DNA of 64,000 nucleotides. Origin: JALYYC01 sp039922495. Its GTDB lineage: Bacteria > Chloroflexota > Dormibacteria > CF-121. How positions within the stretch are numbered: the stretch's first letter is position 1; every line of letters begins with the position of its first letter. The stretch covers positions 132,137 to 196,136 of the forward strand of contig JBDTEO010000029.1 of the NCBI GenBank assembly GCA_039922495.1. The letters run 5' to 3'. The position numbers and the translations under genes are program-made. The notes under the pieces are model-generated. The model was not told the origin of the DNA and ran no database searches. It saw only the letters and a program-made list of their open reading frames with translations. This document shows positions 19,830 to 27,440 of this stretch, piece after piece.

Positions 19830-21694
19830 GGCACGCACTCCGCCTTCAGCGAACGACCGGCGTCCTCGGCCGCCTGCGCGGCAAGGGCGGCCAGGCCATC
19901 GTGCTGCTCGCCCTGACGGGCATGCTGCTGATTGGCGGCGTCGGCCTCGCCGTTGACCTGGCGATCGGATACCTGTACAGCATTTCCGCCGAACGGGCGG
20001 CCGCGGCCGCGGCCCTGTCCGGCGTTGAGTTCATGCCGGATCAATTCGACGCCAGCACCGCAACCCCGCTGGGCTCGCGGCACGACGCCACCGACCGCGC
20101 CATCGACGAAGCGAAACGCAACGGGTTCGATCTCGCCGACACGGCCAATGGGGTCACGGTGACGGCGCAGGCTGTGGCGGGCCACGCAAACCAGTTGAAA
20201 GTCACCGTGGCGCGCAACGCGCCAGTCTTCTTCATGCAAATGTTTGGCTTTTCCACCTACCGGGTGGTGCGGAGCGCCCTGGCGGCGTACCTTCCGCCGA
20301 TCTCCCTGGGACAACCTGGCAGCCAGCTTGGCGGCACCGTGGCCAGTCTCGGCGGAAGCACGCAGTTCTTCATGCGCACCGAAGGCTTTGGGACTGACCG
20401 CTCGCAGGGTGACGCGTTCACGCCAAACCCGAACGGGAGCAGCATGGGCGCTTCGACCGACGTGCACCAGATCAGCTATGCCAACGGGGCCGAGCTCCAG
20501 GATGCCACGGTCAGCGATCGGGGTGGATACAACTTCCGCGTGGTCGTCCCGACCGGGGGCTCGGGTGGGGTCATCCAGGTCTACAACGCCGCCTTCTCGC
20601 CGGATAGCAGCAACTACTGCGAGAACGACAACGTCAACCCGGCTGCGCGTAGCTGCAACGCGCTCCGAGGCAACTACCACATGCACGAAGATGACGGGGG
20701 TCCCTTCGCCTATGGCACCAATGCCAACTACGCGGCGATGCGGTACACGCTCTACCTCGTAAAGAACAACTTCATCCGGACCACGGACATCATGTGCAGC
20801 CAACTGACCGTCTTGCCCATCGATGCCCGCAACTATGCCGCGGCCTCAGCCCAATACAAAAACATCAACTCGGGTGCCAATATCACGCAGCTGTACTCGG
20901 GCAGCGCGCCGTCAAACATGTTCGTCTATCACAACTGGGTTGACGTGGCGAACTACAGCGGCGGACAGGATGGCGGCCTGGTCACCCTTCGCCAGCCAAA
21001 CCTGAGCGGGAGCTGCGGGGCCATTGGTGGCATCCTGCAGCCCGGCACCTACCGGCTGCGGGTCGATACCTTGAACTCCAACGGGACCGTGCCGGCGCCC
21101 GGGAGTACGGCCGGCGCGCACAAAGGGTACGCCGTTCGGGTCACCAACGGCGACGTCCTGCGGACCGCCTGCAGCGGCTGTGCCCTGGCTGCGTGGGATG
21201 ACATGGCCATCTACACGCCGATCAGCGTCGGGGCCGGCGGCCAGTTCGCCATCAAGCTCTTCCAGCTCCGCCCGGAGTACGCGGGCCTCACCGTCAACAT
21301 CGACATCTTCGACCCGGGCGACCTCTCGAGCACCAGTGGTCGAGTTGTCCTCAACATCCTCGATCCAACCGGAGCGGTGGCCACCTCGCCCCAGGGTGTC
21401 AACATCTATGACCTGGGCGTTCAGCGGTCCAACCTGAGCGGCAGCTATACCGTGATCGCGAGTGCTCAGAACGGCAATACCCGGGCGTCCTTCGTGGCGA
21501 CGGACACCTCGAACGGGACGACGCGCAACGGGCACTGGGTCCATGTCGAACTCCCGATTCCGTCGAGCTACAACCCGACCCCGGGCCAGGACTGGTGGAG
21601 CCTGCAGTACCTCACCGGCCCCAACACCACCGCCGTGGACACGCTCACCGTGGCCGTCGGCCTCAAGGGCGGCCCGGTCCACCTCCTTCCGTAG
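19826..21694 (+). CDS. TadG-like surface protein with large extracellular region
   Basis: 622-residue protein whose start overlaps the previous stop in ATGA. The N-terminus has the TadG/TadE-G-like segment GGQAIVLLALTGMLLIGGVG followed by AVDLAIGYLYSISAERAAAAAALSG, a single membrane anchor with the typical post-helix Ala-rich stretch. The remaining about 550 residues are extracellular, rich in Ser, Thr, Asn and Gly, with a few cysteines (SNYCENDN, RSCNALRG, TACSGCAL) that could form disulfides, and beta-rich segments towards the C-terminus. Classical TadG has a von Willebrand A domain; I do not see a clear MIDAS (DxSxS) motif, so the exposed region may be lineage specific, perhaps an adhesin. 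Confidence 0.75.
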   Translation: MRHALRLQRTTGVLGRLRGKGGQAIVLLALTGMLLIGGVGLAVDLAIGYLYSISAERAAAAAALSGVEFMPDQFDASTATPLGSRHDATDRAIDEAKRNGFDLADTANGVTVTAQAVAGHANQLKVTVARNAPVFFMQMFGFSTYRVVRSALAAYLPPISLGQPGSQLGGTVASLGGSTQFFMRTEGFGTDRSQGDAFTPNPNGSSMGASTDVHQISYANGAELQDATVSDRGGYNFRVVVPTGGSGGVIQVYNAAFSPDSSNYCENDNVNPAARSCNALRGNYHMHEDDGGPFAYGTNANYAAMRYTLYLVKNNFIRTTDIMCSQLTVLPIDARNYAAASAQYKNINSGANITQLYSGSAPSNMFVYHNWVDVANYSGGQDGGLVTLRQPNLSGSCGAIGGILQPGTYRLRVDTLNSNGTVPAPGSTAGAHKGYAVRVTNGDVLRTACSGCALAAWDDMAIYTPISVGAGGQFAIKLFQLRPEYAGLTVNIDIFDPGDLSSTSGRVVLNILDPTGAVATSPQGVNIYDLGVQRSNLSGSYTVIASAQNGNTRASFVATDTSNGTTRNGHWVHVELPIPSSYNPTPGQDWWSLQYLTGPNTTAVDTLTVAVGLKGGPVHLLP

Positions 21695-21773
21695 TGATCC
21701 GGTCGGACACTCGCCACGTATCCCAGGTAGAAGAACCACCAGCGGCGTAGCCGCAATTCAAGGAGTACCCGGC

Positions 21774-22079
21774 ATGATCATCAGAACACTGCACCGTCTC
21801 GGCATTCCCAGCGACGCCTTCCATCTGATGGCGGGCGCGTCAATCCTCGGCAGCATCGCCATGTGGGCGATCCGCAATGACAAGGACCAGGCGCATGCCG
21901 AGCGTTTCGGCATCTTCATTGGCCTCTGGGCCCCGACCTTCATGATCATCGGCAGCCAGCTGCACATGGAAGAGTCGAAGAAAGGCCTGGCCAACCCGCA
22001 GCTTCAGGCCATCTCCGAGAAGGCTGAAGGTACCGCCGACGAAGCCCGCCGCCGCACCGAACAGTACGCCAGCCGCTAA
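21774..22079 (+). CDS. Small two-helix membrane protein
   Basis: 101 residues with two hydrophobic segments (AFHLMAGASILGSIAMWAI and FGIFIGLWAPTFMIIGSQLH) and a charged C-terminal tail (EKAEGTADEARRRTEQ). The ATG at 21774 is supported by AAGGAG 8 nt upstream. Similar small proteins of unknown function are common in related high-GC bacteria. It follows the TadG-like gene by 79 nt on the same strand and precedes a hairpin terminator, so it may be the last gene of that operon or have its own promoter. Confidence 0.7.
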   Translation: MIIRTLHRLGIPSDAFHLMAGASILGSIAMWAIRNDKDQAHAERFGIFIGLWAPTFMIIGSQLHMEESKKGLANPQLQAISEKAEGTADEARRRTEQYASR

Positions 22080-22092
22080 CTCCTCCCCCACC

Positions 22093-22118
22093 GGAAGGCC
22101 GTCGCACAGCGGCCTTCC
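22093..22118 (+). terminator. Intrinsic terminator-like hairpin
   Basis: GGAAGGCCG (22093-22101) and CGGCCTTCC (22110-22118) form a perfect 9-bp stem with an 8-nt loop, followed by a pyrimidine-rich tail with only short T runs. It lies 13 nt after the small membrane protein gene and would also stop transcripts arriving from the SpoIID gene side. Confidence 0.7.
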
Positions 22119-22294
22119 CCTTCATTTCGCCCCCTTAGCATGACCGCACGTGCCCACCAGATCGGCGCCCTTACCGCCGCCCTGACCCCAAGTCAACGGC
22201 GTAAACATCCGCCGGATCAACACGTTGATGACCAGCTTGGTCATGGACGAGCCGCCATCAGCCTGGACACCTTGCGACGGTTTGTCTTCCGGAA

Positions 22295-24130
22295 CTACCA
22301 GTACCGCCAAGTTTGCGCGGGCGTCGTGCCAAACATCTCGTTCCACAGGACGTCCCTGCCGGTCAGATTTGAGGCGTTGAAGCCGTGCAGGAAGGCCTGG
22401 ACGCCGATGCGCTTGATGCCGCGCGACCCGATGAGCCCAACGGTGTTGAGCCGGTCCGAGGAATCGCGGTCGTGGAGGTCGAGACCGCGCAGGTGCCCGT
22501 AGGTGGCGATATCGGCGGCGCTGAAGTAGATCCGTTCCAGCGTGGCGTAGCTGTAGGTGCCCGTGTACCAGGTGTGGCGCGGCGCCACGATGTCCCAGGG
22601 GTCGGCGACCCCCCGCAGGTATGAGTAGGTGGCCAGCGACCCACCGAAGACATCGGAGACGTTTGCCGTATGCCCGCCGTCGGACGCCGAGAAGAAGGCG
22701 ACGATGACATGGCCGCCCGACATCAGCACCTGCCCGCTGGTCTGGTCGACGGCGGCGTTCTGCGGTCCGCTTTCGTTGTCGGCACCAAGGTACACCTGGT
22801 ACTGGGTGGTGTCGTCGACGTCATAGAGCCCGGTGCTCCCCAGGTGCGTCAGCGCGTAACAGCGCGCCGCCACGATCTGCGCCTTGATTGCCTCCAGCGG
22901 CCAGGAGGCTGGCACCTCGCCAAGGCCGCGCAGGTAGTCTTCGATCGGCAGCACGTTGATGATGTAGTCGAGGCGGCCACTCGGTTGCGACACGATGCTG
23001 CCGCGATAGTGATGGTAGAGACCGGATGGCCCGTACACCGCGAGCCGCGTCCCGGGGTTGGTGGGCACGATCTTCTGCACGCCACCGGCGGCGTTCAGGC
23101 TCACGACCTGGCCGGGGGCGAGAGTGACGACCCGTCCGCCGGCGGTGAGCTGTGCCGGCCCATTGGCCACCACGCGGTAGGTCGCCGTGCCCCAGAGGAC
23201 CGCGACATGAATCGGCGTGCTGGCCGTCGCCAGGCTCGCCCAGCTGGTCCCGCTGTAGAAGTGCTGGTCGATGAGGCGATAGTTCAAGCCGGCGAGCGCC
23301 ATGCCCTTGGCGCCCCATTGCCCGAGCCCGACCCCATGGCCCCAGCCGTGGCCGCAGAATCGAACCGAGCCGGCCGGCGCCGCGGCCGGGCAGGTGGTCC
23401 CGTACGCCGCCCCGGATCCTTTGAGCGCGGCCAGCGCCGCCTCCGTCTGGTAGCGGTCGAGCGCCGCCGCCAGCGAACGGCTCTGGCGGCTCAGCCCGGC
23501 GAGCTGGATCAGGGTCTGGCGCCGCTGGGCGTCGAGCTGGTCGTCATAGCTGGCGACCTGGGCGACCTGGCCGGCGACCGCGTTGGCCCGGTCCTGCAGC
23601 GCCGCCAGCAAGGGGGCGAGCGCCGCCTGCTGTTGGGCGAGCAGCTGCCGCTCGGCCTCGATCGTCTTCTTCTCGGCCTGCAGCTTGCGGGCGATCTGGA
23701 ATTCGCCGACCGACAATTGCTGCAGATAAATCGTGCGGCTGAGCAGGTCATCGAAGCTCCGCGCCGAAAAGATGAACTCGACCCAGCGCATGCCGCCAAG
23801 GGCGTAGATCTTTCGGACATCGGTGCGGAACGCCTTAAGGTGCTGGTCGTAGTTGGCCTGGTCGTTGACGATGCGGGTGGTCGCGTCCGCCAGTTTCAGC
23901 TGGAGTGCCTGCGCCTGGCCGGCGACGGGCCCCAGGTCGGCGGTGCTCTGCGCCAGCTGCGCCTGCAGCGCGGCCAGCTTTTGCTGGACGTCGCCCTGCT
24001 GGGCCTGGAGCGCGCTCAGGTGTTGTTGCTGCTGCTGCTGGGCCTGCTGAATTCGCGCCAGGCGGTCGGCGAGCGTGGTTGGATCCTCCGCGTGTGCCGG
24101 CACCGCGGAAAGCAGAAGTCCCAGCGCCAC
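22295..24130 (-). CDS. SpoIID/LytB-domain protein with coiled-coil N-terminus
   Basis: 611-residue secreted protein: a hydrophobic signal region ending AVPAHA-ED, a long Gln-rich coiled coil (about residues 20-225, like the PcsB/EnvC type), then the GHGWGHGVGLGQWGAKGMA motif, and a C-terminal SpoIID/LytB domain with LDYIINVLPIEDYLRGLGEV and ARCYALTHLG. SpoIID in Bacillus is a lytic transglycosylase that remodels peptidoglycan, so a cell-wall role is likely. The only canonical start (GTG 24130) leaves a signal peptide without positive charge; in-frame codons upstream to about 24193 encode a basic stretch (VRIVPRVAG) but include no ATG, GTG or TTG, so the start is doubtful. Confidence 0.85.
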   Translation of the reverse strand: MALGLLLSAVPAHAEDPTTLADRLARIQQAQQQQQQHLSALQAQQGDVQQKLAALQAQLAQSTADLGPVAGQAQALQLKLADATTRIVNDQANYDQHLKAFRTDVRKIYALGGMRWVEFIFSARSFDDLLSRTIYLQQLSVGEFQIARKLQAEKKTIEAERQLLAQQQAALAPLLAALQDRANAVAGQVAQVASYDDQLDAQRRQTLIQLAGLSRQSRSLAAALDRYQTEAALAALKGSGAAYGTTCPAAAPAGSVRFCGHGWGHGVGLGQWGAKGMALAGLNYRLIDQHFYSGTSWASLATASTPIHVAVLWGTATYRVVANGPAQLTAGGRVVTLAPGQVVSLNAAGGVQKIVPTNPGTRLAVYGPSGLYHHYRGSIVSQPSGRLDYIINVLPIEDYLRGLGEVPASWPLEAIKAQIVAARCYALTHLGSTGLYDVDDTTQYQVYLGADNESGPQNAAVDQTSGQVLMSGGHVIVAFFSASDGGHTANVSDVFGGSLATYSYLRGVADPWDIVAPRHTWYTGTYSYATLERIYFSAADIATYGHLRGLDLHDRDSSDRLNTVGLIGSRGIKRIGVQAFLHGFNASNLTGRDVLWNEMFGTTPAQTWRYW

Positions 24131-24153
24131 CAGGGCGCCGGCGACTCGCGGAA

Positions 24154-24312
24154 CTATTCGGACGGCGCTCCCGCCCCGCCCGATGGACCGGGCTCAGGCC
24201 GTGGAGTCGGAGTGAAGGTCGGATTGCTGAACGGCGTGCTGACGCCCTTCGGCTTCTTCTCCTTCTTCTTCTTTTTGACCTCGCGTTTGCCCTTGTCGCG
24301 AGACTTGGCCAT
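24154..24312 (-). CDS. Small lysine-rich protein
   Basis: 52-residue protein with an extremely basic N-terminal half (AKSRDKGKREVKKKKKEKKP) and a Pro/Ser/Thr-rich tail. The ATG at 24312 has a GGGAGG Shine-Dalgarno about 7 nt upstream, which argues that it is translated. Short MAKxxDKGKKExKK-type proteins occur widely in bacteria without known function; binding of nucleic acid is plausible from charge alone. It lies between the HDAC-like gene and the SpoIID gene on the same strand. Confidence 0.6.
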   Translation of the reverse strand: MAKSRDKGKREVKKKKKEKKPKGVSTPFSNPTFTPTPRPEPGPSGGAGAPSE

Positions 24313-24352
24313 GGTTCCTGCCTCCCATACCGAGATCGGGAGGGTCATTGTA

Positions 24353-25270
24353 TCAGCGGTTCGCGCTGAGTGCTCGCAGGCAGGCGACCACCGAGGCCCC
24401 CAACGCCGGCAGGTCGTAGCCGCCCTCGAGCGCCCAGACGCTCCGGCCTTGCGTGTATTGCCGGGCCCAACCCTGGATCATCGTCGCCAGCTCGCCGTAG
24501 GCCTCGGTGGTCACCTGCAGGCCCGCGAGTGGATCATCCGCATGGGCATCGAAGCCGGCGGAGACCAGGATCAGCTCCGGCTTGAACGTGGCCAACGCGG
24601 GACCGACGATCGTCTCGTAGGCGCTCAGGAACTCACGGTCGCCACTGCCGGCCTCGAGCGGGAGGTTGTGAACGGTTCCGTGCAGGCCGCGCTCAGACGC
24701 GGCCCCGGTCCCGGGATAGTAGGGCGCCTGATGGGTCGACGCATAAAAGACGTCGCAATCCCGCTCGAAACTATGTTGGGTTCCGTTGCCATGGTGGACG
24801 TCGAAGTCGATGATGGCAACCCGCTTGATGCCCTGGGCGCGAGCCGCCGCCACACCAACGGCGACATTGTTCAGCAGGCAGAACCCCATCGCTCGACCCA
24901 CTTCGGCGTGATGACCCGGCGGTCGCACCACGGCAAAGGCGCTGGAAACCGTCCCGGCGAGCACCTGGTCGACGCCGCTCGCGACCGCCCCCGCGGCGGT
25001 ACGCGCCGCGAGCATCGAGAGCGGCGTCAGGTAGGTGTCCGGGTCGAGGTACCCTCCTCCACGCTCGGCGGCCAGGTCGAGCCGCTCGACATACGCGGGA
25101 TCGTGCACCGCCCGGATGAGCGACTCCGGCGCCGGCAACGCGGTCTTGGGGGACAAGCCCAGCTCGGCATGCTTGATGGCATCGAGCGTGGCGCGGACGC
25201 GATCCGGCCGCTCCGGATGACCGGGGGCCTCGTGGGCGGCCTGCTCGGGATTCGTCAGGAGGGCAATCAT
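24353..25270 (-). CDS. HDAC-family deacetylase (acetylpolyamine amidohydrolase/AcuC-like)
   Basis: 305-residue zinc-dependent deacetylase of the arginase/deacetylase fold. Signature motifs are all present: HPERPDRV at the N-terminus, RPPGHHAE (catalytic His pair), DFDVHHGNGTQ (zinc ligands), SAGFDAHADDPLAG and LEGGYD. It could deacetylate protein lysines, acetylpolyamines or other amides; sequence alone does not settle the substrate. The ATG at 25270 overlaps the stop of the upstream AMMECR1 gene in ATGA, so the two are translationally coupled. Confidence 0.9.
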   Translation of the reverse strand: MIALLTNPEQAAHEAPGHPERPDRVRATLDAIKHAELGLSPKTALPAPESLIRAVHDPAYVERLDLAAERGGGYLDPDTYLTPLSMLAARTAAGAVASGVDQVLAGTVSSAFAVVRPPGHHAEVGRAMGFCLLNNVAVGVAAARAQGIKRVAIIDFDVHHGNGTQHSFERDCDVFYASTHQAPYYPGTGAASERGLHGTVHNLPLEAGSGDREFLSAYETIVGPALATFKPELILVSAGFDAHADDPLAGLQVTTEAYGELATMIQGWARQYTQGRSVWALEGGYDLPALGASVVACLRALSANR

Positions 25271-26568
25271 GAGATGGTTCGCGTCCGAAACCGTTCCAGG
25301 GTCAAGGGCCCGCCTGGATCGATGCCGGCCTTCTGACAGACCGCGGCAAGCTGTTCCACGACGCTCCCGATGCCGTCGATGCCCGGCAGCAGCAGGGCCT
25401 GCCGGTCGCCACGGCGGGCAATCAGACCGTAGACGGTGGGATCGAGGTCAGCCAGGCTCGCCACGGGCTCCGGCGGGTCGAGCAGCTGAACGGAGACGGT
25501 CAGGTGATCAACCTCTGACAAGGTGACCGGATCGAATCGTGGGTCGCGAACAGCCGAGGCGATCGCATAGCGGATGATCTCCGCTGCCGCGCTCGGTCGT
25601 GTCGGAACGATGCTTCCCATGCAGCCGCGCAATTCCCCCGCCTTTCGGAGCGTGACGAACGCCGCGGACGGTTGCTGCAATTCGGGTGCGACCGGTTCTG
25701 GCGGATCGATGACCCGACCTTCGCTCAGGTAGGTTTCGATGGCTCGACGCCCCAGCGCCTGGATGTCCGACACGCCACCGTTCTTCCCGAAATGCACCAC
25801 CGGATACCCCACGCCGAACGGGCCCTCGTAGCTCAGCACCTCGGAGCGAAGGCCGGCGGCTCGAGCCGCGCCCAGGAGCAAGGCAAGGGGCCGGAGTCCG
25901 CACTCCCCTGCCTCTTCCGCCAGTGCCGGGGCAACCCGGCCGATCGATTCCCAGTCCTGGGTGTGAAGCGCCTCGATCACCAGGTTGTCGAAGACAGCGC
26001 CTTCTTTTTGGAAGCCATAGGGCGCGTCCCTGGTGAGGCGATGGGACAGGTCGCCGGAGGCGAGCAAGATCGCATTTCGGTCGAGAATCTGGCCGTGCAA
26101 CCAGGCGCCAAAACGGTGAAATTGCTCGAGCGGCCAGCCGCTGATCCCGAGCACGATCACCAGTCGGCCTGCACTCGTACGCGGCAGGACGTGCAACGGG
26201 ACGACGACGCCGTGATCGAGGTTGTTGTCGCCGGACCAGCGCAAACGGAAGCCCGCTTGTCCGGCAGCGGTCACCAACCGCGCGCTGCCGTCAACGTCGA
26301 CGCTGGCGGCCACCTTGACATGCGGTGCGCGAAACCGTCCGAGATCGCCAGATACCTCGGGACCACGCCGCACCGGCAGCTCGAACATGCCGCCCGGGCC
26401 GTGGGGCGAAACCACAATCAAGAGGTCGCCGTCGGTGCCGCTCAGCATGTCGTCGAGCCGGCGCATCGCCGCGGCGGTCCTCCCCACCCGCTCCGCACTC
26501 AGACCGCCAACCTCGGGCACGAGCACCGGCGGATGGGCAATCAGGGCGCCGGCGACGATGCCGGGCAT
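25267..26568 (-). CDS. LigB-type dioxygenase-like domain fused to AMMECR1 (AmmeMemoRadiSam system protein A)
   Basis: 433-residue fusion. Residues 1 to about 255 match the class III extradiol dioxygenase LigB fold (AHPPVLVPEVGG, VVSPHGPGG, LLASGDLSHRL). Residues about 265-433 are an AMMECR1 domain with the diagnostic LRGCMGS. This architecture belongs to the AmmeMemoRadiSam set, where it accompanies a Memo-like protein and a radical SAM enzyme; neither partner is in the window. Its biochemical function is unknown. It is coupled by ATGA overlap to the HDAC-like gene downstream and follows pyrF by 9 nt, so all three probably form one transcript. Confidence 0.85.
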   Translation of the reverse strand: MPGIVAGALIAHPPVLVPEVGGLSAERVGRTAAAMRRLDDMLSGTDGDLLIVVSPHGPGGMFELPVRRGPEVSGDLGRFRAPHVKVAASVDVDGSARLVTAAGQAGFRLRWSGDNNLDHGVVVPLHVLPRTSAGRLVIVLGISGWPLEQFHRFGAWLHGQILDRNAILLASGDLSHRLTRDAPYGFQKEGAVFDNLVIEALHTQDWESIGRVAPALAEEAGECGLRPLALLLGAARAAGLRSEVLSYEGPFGVGYPVVHFGKNGGVSDIQALGRRAIETYLSEGRVIDPPEPVAPELQQPSAAFVTLRKAGELRGCMGSIVPTRPSAAAEIIRYAIASAVRDPRFDPVTLSEVDHLTVSVQLLDPPEPVASLADLDPTVYGLIARRGDRQALLLPGIDGIGSVVEQLAAVCQKAGIDPGGPLTLERFRTRTIS

Positions 26569-26577
26569 GGCGGTTCG

Positions 26578-27408
26578 CTAGGCTCGAGCCGGCACGGGGT
26601 CGGCGCGCACGGCGTTGATCGCGTCGCGATACGAGATCGCCGCGGCGCGCGCGGCGGCGCCAAAGTCGTCGCTGCCGGCGGCAAACAAGATGCCGCGCGA
26701 GATAGGGACGATCACCCCACGGCCATCACCGCGGATCGCCGCCCGGATGGCCGCGCGCAGGTCGGCTCCTTGCGCCCCGATGCCAGGGAGGAGGAGCAGT
26801 CGGTCGCCGGCGATCTGCCGGACGTCGCGAACCTCCGCCGGCGCAGTGGCGCCGACGACGAGACCGACGTTCCCGTTGTGGTCCCAGCGGACCGCGGCGC
26901 GGGCGACATGGCGATAGAGCGCGTCCCCATCCGCCCGAAGATGCTGGAATTCGTTGGCGCCGGGGTTCGAGGTCCGGCAGAGGATGAAGATCTCTTTGTC
27001 CTTGTGCGCCAGAAAGGGCGCGACCGCATCGTGGCCGAGGTAGGGATTGACGGTCACGGCATCCGCACCCCAGGCGCCGAAGATCCCATGCGCGTACGCC
27101 TGCGCGCTGCTGGCCACATCACCCCGCTTGGCGTCGAAGATGACTGGGATGCCGGGCTTGAGCATCCCCATCGCCTGCTCCAGCAGGCCACTCCCCTCCC
27201 GGCCCCAGCGTTCGAAGAAGGCCAGGTTGAGCTTGTAGCAGGCCACCAGGTCCTGCGTAGCGTCGAGGATCTCGCGGAGGAATCCCGCCACTCCGGCAGG
27301 CGAACGCGGAATGCTGGCTGGCATCAGGTCGGGTTCGGGATCGAGGCCCAGACAGAGTAGGGACTGGCTCGCATCTTCGCTCGAGCGGAGCTTGGCCTTG
27401 AACGTCAT
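26578..27408 (-). CDS. pyrF: Orotidine 5'-phosphate decarboxylase (type 2)
   Basis: Final step of UMP synthesis, decarboxylating OMP. The 276-residue length and spacing fit the type 2 (mycobacterial/myxococcal) subfamily. The catalytic motif is FDAKRGDV (residues about 90-97), followed by VNPYLGHDAVAPF and RTSNPGANEFQ. The ATG at 27408 has no Shine-Dalgarno; a minus-strand TAACAT box (27423-27418) ends 9 nt upstream. The divergent 2-oxoglutarate dehydrogenase gene begins only 32 nt away. Downstream genes (LigB-AMMECR1, HDAC) are on the same strand with minimal spacing. Confidence 0.93.
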   Translation of the reverse strand: MTFKAKLRSSEDASQSLLCLGLDPEPDLMPASIPRSPAGVAGFLREILDATQDLVACYKLNLAFFERWGREGSGLLEQAMGMLKPGIPVIFDAKRGDVASSAQAYAHGIFGAWGADAVTVNPYLGHDAVAPFLAHKDKEIFILCRTSNPGANEFQHLRADGDALYRHVARAAVRWDHNGNVGLVVGATAPAEVRDVRQIAGDRLLLLPGIGAQGADLRAAIRAAIRGDGRGVIVPISRGILFAAGSDDFGAAARAAAISYRDAINAVRADPVPARA

Positions 27409-27417
27409 TTGAATTCA

Positions 27418-27434
27418 ATGTTAGCGGGTAGAAT
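27418..27434. promoter_or_regulatory. Back-to-back -10 boxes of pyrF and the 2-oxoglutarate dehydrogenase gene
   Basis: On the minus strand TAACAT (27423-27418) ends 9 nt before the pyrF ATG. On the plus strand TAGAAT (27429-27434) ends 6 nt before the GTG at 27441. The start codons are separated by 32 nt, so each promoter's -35 region must lie near or inside the opposite gene. Confidence 0.5.
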
Positions 27435-27440
27435 CTCACC

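Noticed and set aside
22136..22294. Possible 40-codon minus-strand gene starting near 22244
   Set aside because: No Shine-Dalgarno, no -10 box, no recognisable product; the interval seems non-coding apart from the terminator.
24008..24045. CTG/CAG trinucleotide run, considered as a simple repeat
   Set aside because: It encodes the poly-Gln stretch in the coiled coil of the SpoIID-domain protein and is too short to list separately.
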